From an uncultured Sphingomonas sp. (GTDB lineage Bacteria > Pseudomonadota > Alphaproteobacteria > Sphingomonadales > Sphingomonadaceae): a stretch of DNA of 59,660 nt. The position numbers were made by a program, and so were the translations under genes. The notes beneath the pieces are model-generated. The model worked only from the letters and a program-made list of their open reading frames with translations. It had not been told where the DNA came from and searched no databases. The stretch spans positions 1 to 59,660 of the forward strand of contig NZ_CAJYVU010000013.1 of assembly GCF_913778135.1 (NCBI RefSeq). The letters are read 5' to 3'. Positions 33,450-41,821 of the stretch are shown one piece after another (the first letter of the stretch is position 1; every line of letters starts with the position of its first letter).

Positions 33450-36400
33450 TCAGAAGGCTTTGGTGAGCTGGAACGTCACGATACGCCCGAGGATGTTGGC
33501 GTTGGAAGGGTCGTACGCGCCGTAATTCGCCCCGGCCTGCGTCAGCACAAGCGGCGGGTCCTCGTTGGTAATGTTCTGGAAGTTCGCGCTCAGTCGCACG
33601 CCGCGCAGCACGCCGCTGGTACGCGGGACCGAGTAGGTGATGCCGATATCCAGCGTCTTCCACGACGGCACCTTGGTCTGGTCACGCCCGGTGATCGGGA
33701 TCGTGTTGGTGTACGAACCCGTGTAGTTGAGGAACGCATTGACACCGAGCCCGCCTAGGTTCCAGCTCAACTGCCCGCGCCCGCGTAGGCTGACCGGGTA
33801 GTAATAGGTATCCAGCACGTCGACCGTAGCGCCGCCGGATACCTGTTGTAGCGTCTGGTTCAGGATCTTGGTCACGCTGGCGCCGATGTTCCAGCGACCA
33901 AAACCGGTCTCGAACTGGTAGAAGGTCTGGAAATCCAATCCGTCCTGAAACGTGGTCGCGGCATTGGCGTTGCGCGCGTCGAGGATCACGCCGACCGTGC
34001 AGGCGCTGAGCACCGGTGTGTTGTAGAGCGCGGGATTGGCGGCGATGAAATTGGCGAGGCGTGGGTCATAGGTCGCCGGGTTGCCGTTGACGCAATTCGC
34101 CGGGTTGCTGACCGGTTGAATATACTGGCTGTAGAGCGCGGCATTGGCCGGGTTGGACAGGAACAGCCCGACATTCTGCCCGACGATCTGATTCGAGTAG
34201 TGCGTATTGTAATAGGTACCGGAGAAACGGAACCCGCTGCCCGCCGGCTTGACGTCGAAGCCCGCCGACCAGGTCGTTGCCGTTTCGGGGCGCAGGTCGC
34301 GATTGGCGCCGAGCAGGATGTAGGTGCTGCTGAAGCCGGGATAGAGCAGTGCGATATCCTGCCGTCCCGAATTGTTCGCGAACGGCAGCCCGATCACCGC
34401 GGACGAGTAATTGTTCGGGTTGGTGTCGGTCAGTGCGGGTGCGCGGAACGACGTTCCCCATGATCCGCGGATCGACAGGAAGTCGTTGACGGTCCAGGTC
34501 GCGCCGAACTTCGGATTGGTAGTGCCACCAAAGTCGGAATAATTGTCGTAACGAACCGCGGCGTCGAGGTTCAGCTCCTGTATGAGCGGCACGTTCATGT
34601 CGCTGCCGACGATCGGCACGAACAATTCGGCGAACACGCTCGCGGTGCTTCGCTGCGTGGCGCTGTCGTTGGTGATCGCGAAGGCGTTGTTGGTGCGAGC
34701 GTTCTCGAACGCATTGTTGCTGCCGTTGCGTAGATGCTGGCGGTTGTAGGCGAGCTCGCCGCCGAATGCGGTGCGCACCTCGCCGCCGGGCAGCGAGAAC
34801 AGCGGCCCGTCCAGCTTCACCACCGAGTCGACGAAGGTGTTGTACGAATATTGCGTGTTGGTGCCGAGAAAGGTCGCGTACTGCTCGGATGAGAGCGGCG
34901 CGTTGCCGTACGGATTGATACGGCCCGCGGTGATCTGCGCGGCGAGGGCGGCACCATTGGCGTTGTTGTCGAAATTGCAGATGCCGCAGGTCGAATCGTG
35001 CGCGTAGGTGAAGTAGGTGTCGACGTTCCAGCGATTGGGCAGATGCCCGGTCATGCCGCCGGTCACGCTGATCGTCTCGGTCGGGTTCTTCGTCACCGAC
35101 GGTCCGCCGAAGAAGGTGATGGGATCGACCGCAACCGTCTGCGCCAGCGCGCCGCCGCAGTCTGCGTTCGCCGCCGATGCCGAAGCCGGTGCGCCGTTGA
35201 TGTAATAAGGGCTGCCCTGACAGACGAGCACGTTGTTGCCGACGCGCGAATTGCCGTAGCTGCGGCTCGACGTCTCGCGCTTGGTATAGAAGGACTCCAG
35301 GTACAGCGACAGCGTCGGCGTCAGGTCCTGGTTGATGAACACCGCGGCCTGATCGCGCTTCTGCCGCCCGACGAAATCGGTGAAGTCCGATTGGTCGACC
35401 AAATTTGCACCCGGCGTGAGCTGCGCGAAGGTGGTGCCGGGCGCGGCGTTGGTCGGGATGGTGTAGTAAGCGTAGGGAACGCCGTTACCGCCGGTGACGA
35501 GCGTCGGCGTTGACACGCCCAGCGTTGCGTTGTTGGCGCGCGAGTCGACGCCGCCTAAGGTAGTTAGGTCGCGGCGCAGGAACTTTGAGCGTCCGCTGGT
35601 GAAAGGATCGCGATCCTCGTGATCGTAGGTGATAATGATGTTGCCGGTGTCCCAGCTCTTTCCTGCGGTGACCGACACGCCCCAGACGTTGTTATAACGG
35701 TTGAAGGTGTCGCGGCCCGATACCTCCAGCCCGTCGAACTTCTTGCGCAGCACGTAATTAATCACGCCCGAGATCGCGTCGGAGCCATAGATGGCCGAAT
35801 TGCCGTCGCTCACCACCTCAATCCTTTCGAGCGCGGCGACCGGGATCTGGATCGACTCGGTAAAGGTGCTGGCGGCGCCGCTCGGCACGACGCGGCGGCC
35901 GTCGACCAGCGTCAGCGTCGCGGAGGTGCCGAGCCCGCGCAGGTTGATCGCGGTGCCCTGCGTCGCATTGCCGCCGTAACCCGCGGTACCGCCCTGGCGA
36001 TAGACCGGGCCGGAGCCGCCGGAGTTGGGGTTGTTCTGCACCTGCGGAATCGTCTGCAGCACGTCGTTGACGTTGGTGTAACCGGTCGCCAGCACCTGCG
36101 ACCGGTCGATCGCCAGCGTCTGAGAACCGACCGGCTTTACGCCCGAAATGTTGGTGCCGGTCACGATGATGTCCTGCCCCGTGCCGGTCTCGTCTGTCGC
36201 TTGGGCGGCTTCCGGCTCCGACGCGGGCTGCTCGATCGTCGTCACCTGCGCACCGGCGGGTGCGCCGGCGGTCTGCGCGTTGGTGGGGATTGGCGGTGCG
36301 ACAGGCTCGTCGGTGGTCGATCGCGCGGGGCCGGCGGGCGAGGCGGCACCGCCCTGCGCTGGCGCCTGCGCCGACGCTACGGAGACGTGGGCGGCGATGG

Positions 36401-36452
36401 CGAGTGCCAGCGTGCTCGAGCCCAGACGAATGACGCGCTTTGTCGGCTTCAC
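33450..36452 (-). CDS. TonB-dependent outer-membrane receptor
   Basis: 1000 residues. GTG at 36452 is chosen because GGGGAGG lies six bases upstream; longer in-frame ATG starts have none. Signal peptide (STLALAIAAHVSVASAQ), a Pro/Ala-rich linker of ~60 residues, TonB box DIIVTGTNI, a plug domain (TNVNDVLQTIPQVQNNP to EVVSDGNSAIYGSDAISG) and a 22-strand barrel ending in IVTFQLTKAF with terminal Phe. It resembles the large oligosaccharide-type receptors of sphingomonads and xanthomonads. Divergent from a GH3 gene and upstream of a carboxylesterase, so it probably imports plant oligosaccharides for that set. Substrate not known. Confidence 0.95.
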   Translation of the reverse strand: MKPTKRVIRLGSSTLALAIAAHVSVASAQAPAQGGAASPAGPARSTTDEPVAPPIPTNAQTAGAPAGAQVTTIEQPASEPEAAQATDETGTGQDIIVTGTNISGVKPVGSQTLAIDRSQVLATGYTNVNDVLQTIPQVQNNPNSGGSGPVYRQGGTAGYGGNATQGTAINLRGLGTSATLTLVDGRRVVPSGAASTFTESIQIPVAALERIEVVSDGNSAIYGSDAISGVINYVLRKKFDGLEVSGRDTFNRYNNVWGVSVTAGKSWDTGNIIITYDHEDRDPFTSGRSKFLRRDLTTLGGVDSRANNATLGVSTPTLVTGGNGVPYAYYTIPTNAAPGTTFAQLTPGANLVDQSDFTDFVGRQKRDQAAVFINQDLTPTLSLYLESFYTKRETSSRSYGNSRVGNNVLVCQGSPYYINGAPASASAANADCGGALAQTVAVDPITFFGGPSVTKNPTETISVTGGMTGHLPNRWNVDTYFTYAHDSTCGICNFDNNANGAALAAQITAGRINPYGNAPLSSEQYATFLGTNTQYSYNTFVDSVVKLDGPLFSLPGGEVRTAFGGELAYNRQHLRNGSNNAFENARTNNAFAITNDSATQRSTASVFAELFVPIVGSDMNVPLIQELNLDAAVRYDNYSDFGGTTNPKFGATWTVNDFLSIRGSWGTSFRAPALTDTNPNNYSSAVIGLPFANNSGRQDIALLYPGFSSTYILLGANRDLRPETATTWSAGFDVKPAGSGFRFSGTYYNTHYSNQIVGQNVGLFLSNPANAALYSQYIQPVSNPANCVNGNPATYDPRLANFIAANPALYNTPVLSACTVGVILDARNANAATTFQDGLDFQTFYQFETGFGRWNIGASVTKILNQTLQQVSGGATVDVLDTYYYPVSLRGRGQLSWNLGGLGVNAFLNYTGSYTNTIPITGRDQTKVPSWKTLDIGITYSVPRTSGVLRGVRLSANFQNITNEDPPLVLTQAGANYGAYDPSNANILGRIVTFQLTKAF

Positions 36453-36812
36453 GATTATCCTCCCCATCGGCGCCGCGTTCCGCGCGGCTTGTCGCGCCTC
36501 CTCGTGCCGTTCGTGAAATCGCTGGCTGTTTGGCAGCCTCAGCGATGGCCGGCGGCGTTCAAGGAAACCGTTGCTGATTGATGTGCCGTAAGCCCGAGCA
36601 ACAAAAAAATAGAATTTGGCGATCGACCTATTTGGAAACGCTATCGATCTCGGAGTGGTATCAATGCCGCAAGCTGATCGGTCGATAACAATTCGAAGTT
36701 TGACGCGATTGATGCGATGCTCATTATCGCTGCAACGATCGTACGCATGATAGCGGCCGGCCGATTGCCGCGCTGCCACGCGCGAGCATGCACATGTGGG
36801 GGAGGTATTATC
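36453..36812. promoter_or_regulatory. Divergent promoter region, TonB receptor / GH3, with LacI-like site
   Basis: The 360 bases between the two divergent genes have no gene and lower GC. At 36633-36646 the sequence TGGAAACGCTATCG agrees with the LacI-family operator pattern TGNNANCGNTNNCA at every fixed position except the last. Such regulators commonly control sugar uptake loci in proteobacteria, but no LacI gene is in this window, so this is inference. GGGGAGG sites precede both start codons. Confidence 0.4.
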
Positions 36813-39080
36813 TTGCGTAATCAGTCACGAAGGCTCGCTCGCGCTACATCGCTGGCGGCGACTTTGCTCACCACGCTGCCGCTCGCCGGTGCCGCGGCGC
36901 AGGCACCCGCGAACCGGAATGTGGCAGACGGTGCACGTCCGTGGATGAACGCGTCGTTGCCCGCTGACCGCCGCGTCGCGCTGCTGCTAACGCAGATGAC
37001 ACGCGCGGAGAAACGCGTGCTGGTGCAGGGGTTCTTCGCCACCGACTTCCCGCCCAAGCAGTTCACTGCGCCAGCGGAGGCGCGCAACGGGTCGGCGGGC
37101 TACGTTCCCGGTGTGCCGCGGCTCGGCATCCCGCCGCAGTGGCAGGCCGACGCCGGGATCGGCGTCGCAAGCCAGGGGGGTGCGCCGCGCAAGCGCGCGC
37201 GCACTGCGCTTCCCTCCAACCTCGCCATCGCCGCGACGTGGGACCGCGCGGTCGCCGAACGCGGCGGCGCGATGATCGGCGCGGAGGCGCGCGCGTCCGG
37301 CTTCAACGTGCTGCTCGCCGGCGGCGTCAACCTGGCGCGCGAGCCGCGCAACGGGCGCAACTTCGAATATGGTGGCGAGGACCCATTGCTCGCGGGCACG
37401 ATGGTCGGTGCACAAATCGCGGGCGTGCAGTCGAACCACGTCATTTCCACGATCAAGCATTATGCGATCAATGATCAGGAGACCGACCGCAACGCCGGTA
37501 ATTCGATCATCGACCCCGCGCAGGCGCGCATGTCCGACCTGCTCGCGTTCCAGTTCGCGATCGAGCGTGCCGATCCGGGCTCGGTTATGTGTTCGTACAA
37601 CCGGGTCAACGGCCCCTTCGCGTGCGAGAACCCATGGCTGCTGAACGAGGTGCTACGTCGCGACTGGAACTGGCCGGGCTATGTCATGTCCGACTGGGGC
37701 GCGGTTCACTCCACCGCGCCCGCAATTACCGCCGGCCTCGACCAGCAATCGGGCTATCCGTTCGACAAGGAACCATATCTCGGCGCCGACCTCGACAAGG
37801 CGCTTTCGGATGGCACGGTCAAGGACGCACAGCTCGACCGCATGGCGGGGCGCATCCTCCACACGATGTTCGCCAAGGGCCTGTTCGATCATCCGATCGA
37901 GGCCGCGCCGTTCGACCTGCCCGACGCGACGCTCGCCGCGCACGCCGATGTGACCCGGCAGGCAGCGGAAGCGAGCATGGTGCTGCTGCGCAACGAGGGC
38001 GCGATACTGCCGCTGTCGCCCGCAACGAAGCGGATCGTCGTCATCGGCGGGCACGCCGACAAGGGCGTACTGGCAGGCGGTGGTTCCTCGCTGGTCTATC
38101 CCAAAGGTGGCAACGCGGTGCCGGGCTTGCAGCCGACGTTCTGGCCGGGGCCAATCATGTATTATCCGTCATCGCCGATGGAGGCGATAAGGCGGCAGGC
38201 GCCGGATGCTCAGGTGACGTTCGTCGATGGCAGCGACTCAGCCGCTGCGGCCATTGCTGCACGAAACGCCGATGTCGCCATCGTGTTCGCGACGCAATGG
38301 GCGGGCGAGGCGTTCGATGTGCCGCTCGAGCTCGGGAACAACCAGAATGGTCTGATCGACGCGGTCGCCGCGGCCAACCCGCGCACCGTCGTGGTGTTGG
38401 AAAGCGGCGGGGCGGTGCTGACGCCGTGGCGCAACAAGGTCGCAGGGTTGGTCGCGGCGTGGTTTCCCGGAACCGCGGGCGGTGACGCGATCGCCAACGT
38501 GTTGTTCGGGCGCTTCAATCCTTCGGGTCATCTGCCGGTGACCTTCCCCGACGCGGTCGCGCAATTGCCGCACCCGGGTGAGCCGGCGAAGGGAGACGTG
38601 ACCTACAGCGAGGGCGCGACGGTCGGGTACAAATGGTTCGAGCAGAAGGGGCAGAAGCCCGCTTACGCCTTCGGCCACGGCCTGTCGTACACCAGCTTCG
38701 CGATGAATGGGCTGCGCGCGACGCGGGTCGGGCAGGGCGTGCGCGCCGACTTCACCGTCCGCAACACGGGCAAGGTCGCTGGGAAAGCGGTGCCGCAGGT
38801 CTATGTCGCGGGGAACGGGTGGGAAGCACCCAAGCGGCTCGGCGGGTTCGCGTCGGTGATGCTCGCGCCCGGTCAAACGCGGCAGGTGAGCGTTACAATC
38901 GACCCGCGTCTGTTCGCGACCTTCGACGAGGCGACTCGTCGCTGGAGCATTGCGCCCGGAACCTTTCAGGTCATGCTGGGCCATGCCTCCGACCAGATCG
39001 ACGAGACCGCGACGATCACGCTGCAGAAGCTGGAACTGCCAGCGGGATGGCGACCTTCACCGCTGAGGAAGGCCGGCTGA
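36813..39080 (+). CDS. GH3 family beta-glucosidase, secreted
   Basis: 755 residues from TTG 36813, selected because GGGGAGG lies eight bases upstream; upstream in-frame ATGs have no ribosome site. A signal peptide ends near AGAAAQAP. The barrel has NVLLAGGVNLAREPRNGR and NHVISTIKHYAINDQE, the nucleophile Asp lies in GYVMSDWGA (about residue 294), the second domain begins MVLLRNEGAILPL, and FAFGHG-type YAFGHGLSYTSF opens the FnIII-like end. Paralogue of the GH3 at 23414 (same domain order, diverged sequence), so they may cut different linkages. Divergent from the TonB receptor. Confidence 0.94.
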   Translation: MRNQSRRLARATSLAATLLTTLPLAGAAAQAPANRNVADGARPWMNASLPADRRVALLLTQMTRAEKRVLVQGFFATDFPPKQFTAPAEARNGSAGYVPGVPRLGIPPQWQADAGIGVASQGGAPRKRARTALPSNLAIAATWDRAVAERGGAMIGAEARASGFNVLLAGGVNLAREPRNGRNFEYGGEDPLLAGTMVGAQIAGVQSNHVISTIKHYAINDQETDRNAGNSIIDPAQARMSDLLAFQFAIERADPGSVMCSYNRVNGPFACENPWLLNEVLRRDWNWPGYVMSDWGAVHSTAPAITAGLDQQSGYPFDKEPYLGADLDKALSDGTVKDAQLDRMAGRILHTMFAKGLFDHPIEAAPFDLPDATLAAHADVTRQAAEASMVLLRNEGAILPLSPATKRIVVIGGHADKGVLAGGGSSLVYPKGGNAVPGLQPTFWPGPIMYYPSSPMEAIRRQAPDAQVTFVDGSDSAAAAIAARNADVAIVFATQWAGEAFDVPLELGNNQNGLIDAVAAANPRTVVVLESGGAVLTPWRNKVAGLVAAWFPGTAGGDAIANVLFGRFNPSGHLPVTFPDAVAQLPHPGEPAKGDVTYSEGATVGYKWFEQKGQKPAYAFGHGLSYTSFAMNGLRATRVGQGVRADFTVRNTGKVAGKAVPQVYVAGNGWEAPKRLGGFASVMLAPGQTRQVSVTIDPRLFATFDEATRRWSIAPGTFQVMLGHASDQIDETATITLQKLELPAGWRPSPLRKAG

Positions 39081-39284
39081 GGACGTAAAAGTCGCTCACG
39101 ACCAGTGACATTCGTTAGAGGTGAGCGATTTGTGGCGGCGAGAGGGTGATCGGCTTCGATCGCTTTACCTAAGCCGATCTGAGCGGATCATTCCCGTTAG
39201 TGCACCGGAAGTTCTGTTTGATTAGGAACGTGCCGGTGAGAAATCGCCGTGAGGCGGCTGAATAGCTGGTTGTGGTGAAAAGTG

Positions 39285-39350
39285 GGTGGAAAGCCGCCTG
39301 TCTGCTTTCGGGCGTCTCATCGAGGTAAGCTGCCGTTTGTTCAAAAGTGA
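39285..39350 (+). repeat. Dispersed ~65-bp intergenic repeat, copy B
   Basis: Second copy of the sequence at 23246-23310, same orientation. The outer blocks GGTGGAAAGCCGCCTGTC and GCCGTTTGTTCA match almost perfectly; the middle ~30 bases are diverged. A shorter look-alike (TGGAAAGACGCCT, then ACCGTTTGT) occurs near 48992-49018. Probably a miniature repeat family of the genome. Confidence 0.55.
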
Positions 39351-39386
39351 GGGCAGGGCGCGCAGAGCGCGCGTCGATGGTGGGAA

Positions 39387-39414
39387 GCGTAATGGCCGGT
39401 TTCGGCCATTACGC
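39387..39414. terminator. 12-bp perfect hairpin with GTTT loop
   Basis: GCGTAATGGCCG and CGGCCATTACGC form a perfect 12-bp stem with a four-base loop, about 40 bases after repeat copy B. It lacks a run of T on either side, so it could be part of the repeat unit rather than a terminator. Confidence 0.4.
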
Positions 39415-39639
39415 AGCGTAAGCAGACCTTCATTCATCGGAGCAGGGCAGCGGGGCCTTAAACCGTGCGGGGGGCTTTCTGCCTGACCGCGTTTGGGCGT
39501 CCCACACGGAAATCCCGCCTGCGACGGTCCAGAAAACTCAGCCGGGCGGGCAGGTTAGCGCAGCAACTTGTGAACTGTTTCATCCGACATGGTCGATACG
39601 TGGCGTTCGTCGTTGACCAACTAAACCTTTGGCTGGAAC

Positions 39640-41154
39640 ATGTCGGAAACTTGGGGGCAGGGCTTGTCGGCGAATTCAACTGTAGCGGCATGGGTGCGGT
39701 TTCTTCGAAACTACGGCCCGATTCCGACCAACGACAATATGTACGACGAGTCGATCCAGCGTGCGCTGCGTCGCCACAAGCTTCGGCCGATCACCCTGCC
39801 GGCGCCACTTCGCGACCAGCTCGTACCGATGTTCAAAAGCGATGCAGCCGTTTCGCACATCATCACCGGCACGGCTGGCGACGGCAAAACCTATCATTGT
39901 CGCGAAGTATGGACCGCGCTCGGCGGCGACGTCACGGCCTGGAACCATGGCGACAAGATCCAGCGCCTCGCGTTCGACGACCGGACTCTCGTCATCGTCA
40001 AGGATTTGAGCGAACTGCGCGACGATGAGAGCAACGAACTCATCGTTGAATTCGCCCGCGACGTTGCCGATCCCGCGACGCGAACCTTCTATCTGTTCGC
40101 GGCCAATCACGGACAGCTGCTCGAGAAGCTCAAATCCGCCCCCGATGCCGCCGAGGTCGTCCGCGTCAGTAAGGTCGTCGAGGATTTGCTCGTCACGGGC
40201 ATCACCAGCGATCCCGGCATCGCGCTCGAGCTGACCGATCTCAGCCGCTCGCCCGCCGCCAAAATGGCGATGGCGATCATCGACGAGGTCACCGGCCATG
40301 AAGGTTGGGACGGCTGCGAAAGCTGCGGCGCGAGCACCGACGGGCGCTGTCCGATCTTCGAGAACCGCCGCCGGCTGATCGGCGAAGGGCCCGACGATCC
40401 GTTCAAGCAGCGCCTCACCGCGCTCATCGAACTAAGTGAGCGCAACGGCAGCCATTTCCCCGTGCGGCAATTGCTGGCGCTCGTCGCCAACGCCATTCTG
40501 GGGCACCCCGATGCGCGCGACGGACTGATGACCTGCAACGACGTCGCCGCCATCCAGGCTTCGGGCAAGGCCGACCTCGCCAGCATCTATCGCAATATCT
40601 TCGGCGAAAACCTGAAACCCAGCAAGGCCGAGAAGACCGAACTCTTCCGGAAACTGAACGCGTTCGGCATCGGTGCCGAGACCAGCAATCGTGTCGATAA
40701 TCTGCTCGTCTATGGCGCCGACGATCCGGCCTATGCGGCCGACTATCACGCATTGATCCTCAGCGATCCCGTCTATGGCGCGACGCCGGCCTATGCGACC
40801 GCGCAGCGCTCCTATCTCGAGGGTGCGGACGATGGCGATCGCACCGGCTTCCTGAATGTCCTGCGCGCCCAGCGGCAGCGGCTGTTCTTCACCATGCCCG
40901 AGGACAAGGTCGAGGATTATGCGCTGTGGGATTTGACGGTGTTTCGCTACGCGGGACTTTATCTCGACGTTGCCGATAAGATCGCCGCCAAACAGCCCGT
41001 GCCGCGCGCGGCGCTCAATATGGTGGTGCGCGGCCTCAATCGCATATTTACCGGCATGCTCGTTCAGAACCAGGATGAGCTCGTGCTCGCCACATCAGGC
41101 AGCTATTCGCAATCGAAGCGCAGTCCGTTGCTCAGATTTCCCGTCGCCTTATAG
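39640..41154 (+). CDS. P-loop ATPase with zinc-finger-like cysteine cluster, 3'-truncated
   Basis: 504 residues as open, start ATG 39640 without a clear ribosome site. The Walker A is HIITGTAGDGKTYHCREV (GxxGDGKT), followed by a candidate Walker B TLVIVKDLSEL and a cysteine cluster CESCGASTDGRCPIFENR (C-x2-C-x7-C) that may bind zinc. The GDGKT loop and the C-x2-C cluster recall ATPase subunits of restriction-like defence systems such as DptF, but I cannot assign a family. The last residues (from about SPLL) are produced by fusion to an inverted integrase fragment, so the true C-terminus is lost. No partner genes remain, so it is probably inactive. Confidence 0.6.
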   Translation: MSETWGQGLSANSTVAAWVRFLRNYGPIPTNDNMYDESIQRALRRHKLRPITLPAPLRDQLVPMFKSDAAVSHIITGTAGDGKTYHCREVWTALGGDVTAWNHGDKIQRLAFDDRTLVIVKDLSELRDDESNELIVEFARDVADPATRTFYLFAANHGQLLEKLKSAPDAAEVVRVSKVVEDLLVTGITSDPGIALELTDLSRSPAAKMAMAIIDEVTGHEGWDGCESCGASTDGRCPIFENRRRLIGEGPDDPFKQRLTALIELSERNGSHFPVRQLLALVANAILGHPDARDGLMTCNDVAAIQASGKADLASIYRNIFGENLKPSKAEKTELFRKLNAFGIGAETSNRVDNLLVYGADDPAYAADYHALILSDPVYGATPAYATAQRSYLEGADDGDRTGFLNVLRAQRQRLFFTMPEDKVEDYALWDLTVFRYAGLYLDVADKIAAKQPVPRAALNMVVRGLNRIFTGMLVQNQDELVLATSGSYSQSKRSPLLRFPVAL

Positions 41155-41657
41155 ATGATCGAAGCCTTGGTCCGTCGGAGCGAATGCGTCCCATAATCCT
41201 GGGGAGGTAGACCTATACCGACGACCCACTCATGCACTAGACGCGCATATTGTCGCGTACTCATATGAGCCATGTAGTCGTTACGGCTCGGGAAAACGAA
41301 GTCATTCAGGGTGCCGCCTCGTCGTTCCAACCAAGCACGCATCGTCTTTCGCGCCGTGTCCATCAACTCAAACTGAACAGGTCGTCTTGTCTTCTGCTGA
41401 ACAACGACCGCGCGATCACGCACACGCCCACCCGAGACCACATCGCCAATTCGGACCTTCACCACGTCACAGCCGCGCAGCTTGCTATCGATAGCGAAGT
41501 CGAAAAGGGCTCGGTCACGAAGTCGTCTGTGTTGATCCAGCCAGAAGCGGATGGCCCAGACCTGCTGTTGTTTCAGAGCCCGCTTGGCTCCGACCAGTCG
41601 GCCTTCGTTCCAGGGGCGGAGTTCATGAAAGGCGGGGTCTATCGACGAGTGACCCAT
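41103..41657 (-). pseudogene. Tyrosine recombinase/integrase, C-terminally truncated
   Basis: 184 residues from ATG 41657 (GGAG eight bases upstream). The catalytic domain of a phage-type integrase is seen: ALFDFAIDSKLRGCDVVKVR contains the first catalytic Arg, and YGTHSLRRTKASIIYKATGN contains His-x-x-Arg. After TGN the sequence departs from the family: the segment with LGH and the nucleophile Tyr is missing and is replaced by DNA of the ATPase gene on the other strand. It is therefore inactive. It overlaps the 3' end of the ATPase frame tail to tail by about 50 bases. Confidence 0.8.
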
Positions 41658-41660
41658 CAC

Positions 41661-41821
41661 TCATCTCCATCATACCAACTTGCTCAGTCGCAGATATGTT
41701 AGAGAAGTGAATCAATCATAAAACATTGGGGCTAACGATAGGATGTATTGAAGATATCAAAAACTTGAGAAAGCGAGTGCGCTAGAGGTTGCGACTCTAA
41801 ATCAATTCATCGGTGAACTTC
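41661..41821. other. AT-rich intergenic stretch, no gene
   Basis: Lower-GC spacer between the integrase fragment and the sensor kinase 3' end. No gene, strong hairpin or repeat was recognised. It is the right-hand edge of the ATPase/integrase relic. Confidence 0.4.

Larger units (their letters stand above)
39081..39639. other. Gene-free stretch with repeat copy B and a long hairpin
   Basis: About 560 bases with no convincing gene. It contains repeat copy B (39285-39350) and a 12-bp perfect hairpin (39387-39414). Frames through the repeat are arginine-rich and not protein-like. The stretch separates the GH3 locus from the ATPase relic and probably marks the junction of the accessory segment. 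Confidence 0.45.
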
